Below are positions 5,238 to 5,286 of a stretch of DNA of 5,286 nucleotides, piece by piece; the stretch's first letter is position 1; the number at the start of each line of letters is the position of its first letter. The notes beneath the pieces are model-generated. The model made no database searches, was not told the DNA's origin, and saw only the letters and a program-made list of their open reading frames with translations. The stretch is from Pasteurellaceae bacterium. GTDB taxonomy: Bacteria > Pseudomonadota > Gammaproteobacteria > Enterobacterales > Pasteurellaceae. The position numbers were made by a program, and so were the translations under genes. The DNA lies in assembly GCA_900756875.1 (NCBI GenBank), contig CAAELW010000250.1, positions 1 to 5,286 on the forward strand, in the 5' to 3' direction.

Positions 5238-5273
5238 TTTCAAACAATCTCTATTTTTTAGGATATTTTTAAT

Positions 5274-5286
5274 ATGGCTACATATA
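5274..5286 (+). CDS. efp: Elongation factor P, first four codons
   Basis: ATG GCT ACA TAT at 5274-5285 reads M-A-T-Y, the start of Haemophilus and many gammaproteobacterial EF-P proteins. AGGA at 5260-5263 is a ribosome binding site 10 bases upstream. Four residues alone prove little, but the position divergent from epmB matches the H. influenzae order (efp next to the yjeK homologue). EF-P binds between the P and E sites and relieves ribosome stalling at polyproline; its beta-lysylation depends on the EpmB encoded next door. The rest of the gene, including the modified lysine, is outside the window. Confidence 0.75.

Noticed and set aside
1..5286. Mobile element, CRISPR array, tRNA/rRNA, toxin-antitoxin or defence system
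   Set aside because: All space is accounted for by conserved core genes with short gaps. No spaced direct repeats, transposase frames, tRNA-like folds or unknown multi-gene cassette were found by eye on either strand.

Overview
This window looks like core chromosome of a Haemophilus-type Pasteurellaceae. It is AT-rich and carries six exact copies of the 9-base Haemophilus DNA uptake signal AAGTGCGGT or its complement. Its gene order is relA - rlmD - recO - oapB - oapA - epmB <> efp. From memory this matches the H. influenzae Rd block around HI0328-HI0334. The proteins resemble but do not equal the H. influenzae ones as I recall them, so a relative such as H. parainfluenzae is a reasonable guess; the species is inference.

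Layout. All genes except efp lie on the minus strand, so transcription runs from right to left. At the right edge the first 13 bases of efp (elongation factor P) run rightward. Back to back with it is epmB, the lysine 2,3-aminomutase that makes the beta-lysine used to modify EF-P. Next leftward come oapA (single-pass inner-membrane protein with a C-terminal LysM-like domain), a good intrinsic terminator, a 44-base imperfect inverted repeat, oapB (small lipoprotein with MliC-like features), recO (recombination mediator), rlmD (23S rRNA m5U1939 methyltransferase), and the first 26 codons of relA (ppGpp synthetase), cut by the left edge. No gap between genes exceeds about 105 bases.

How the genes fit together. 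The epmB/efp pair is a clear functional unit, an enzyme and its final protein target. oapB, recO and rlmD are tightly spaced (7 and 36 bases) and are probably one transcript, with relA possibly read through from it. The terminator and dyad between oapA and oapB suggest that oapA and oapB-recO-rlmD are at least partly separate transcription units.

I see no mobile element, CRISPR array, tRNA, rRNA or foreign-looking insert, and no evidence of a new multi-gene system. The least explained items are the dyad upstream of oapB, the MliC-like pattern in OapB with its usual lysine position altered, and the A8 tract at the start of oapB.
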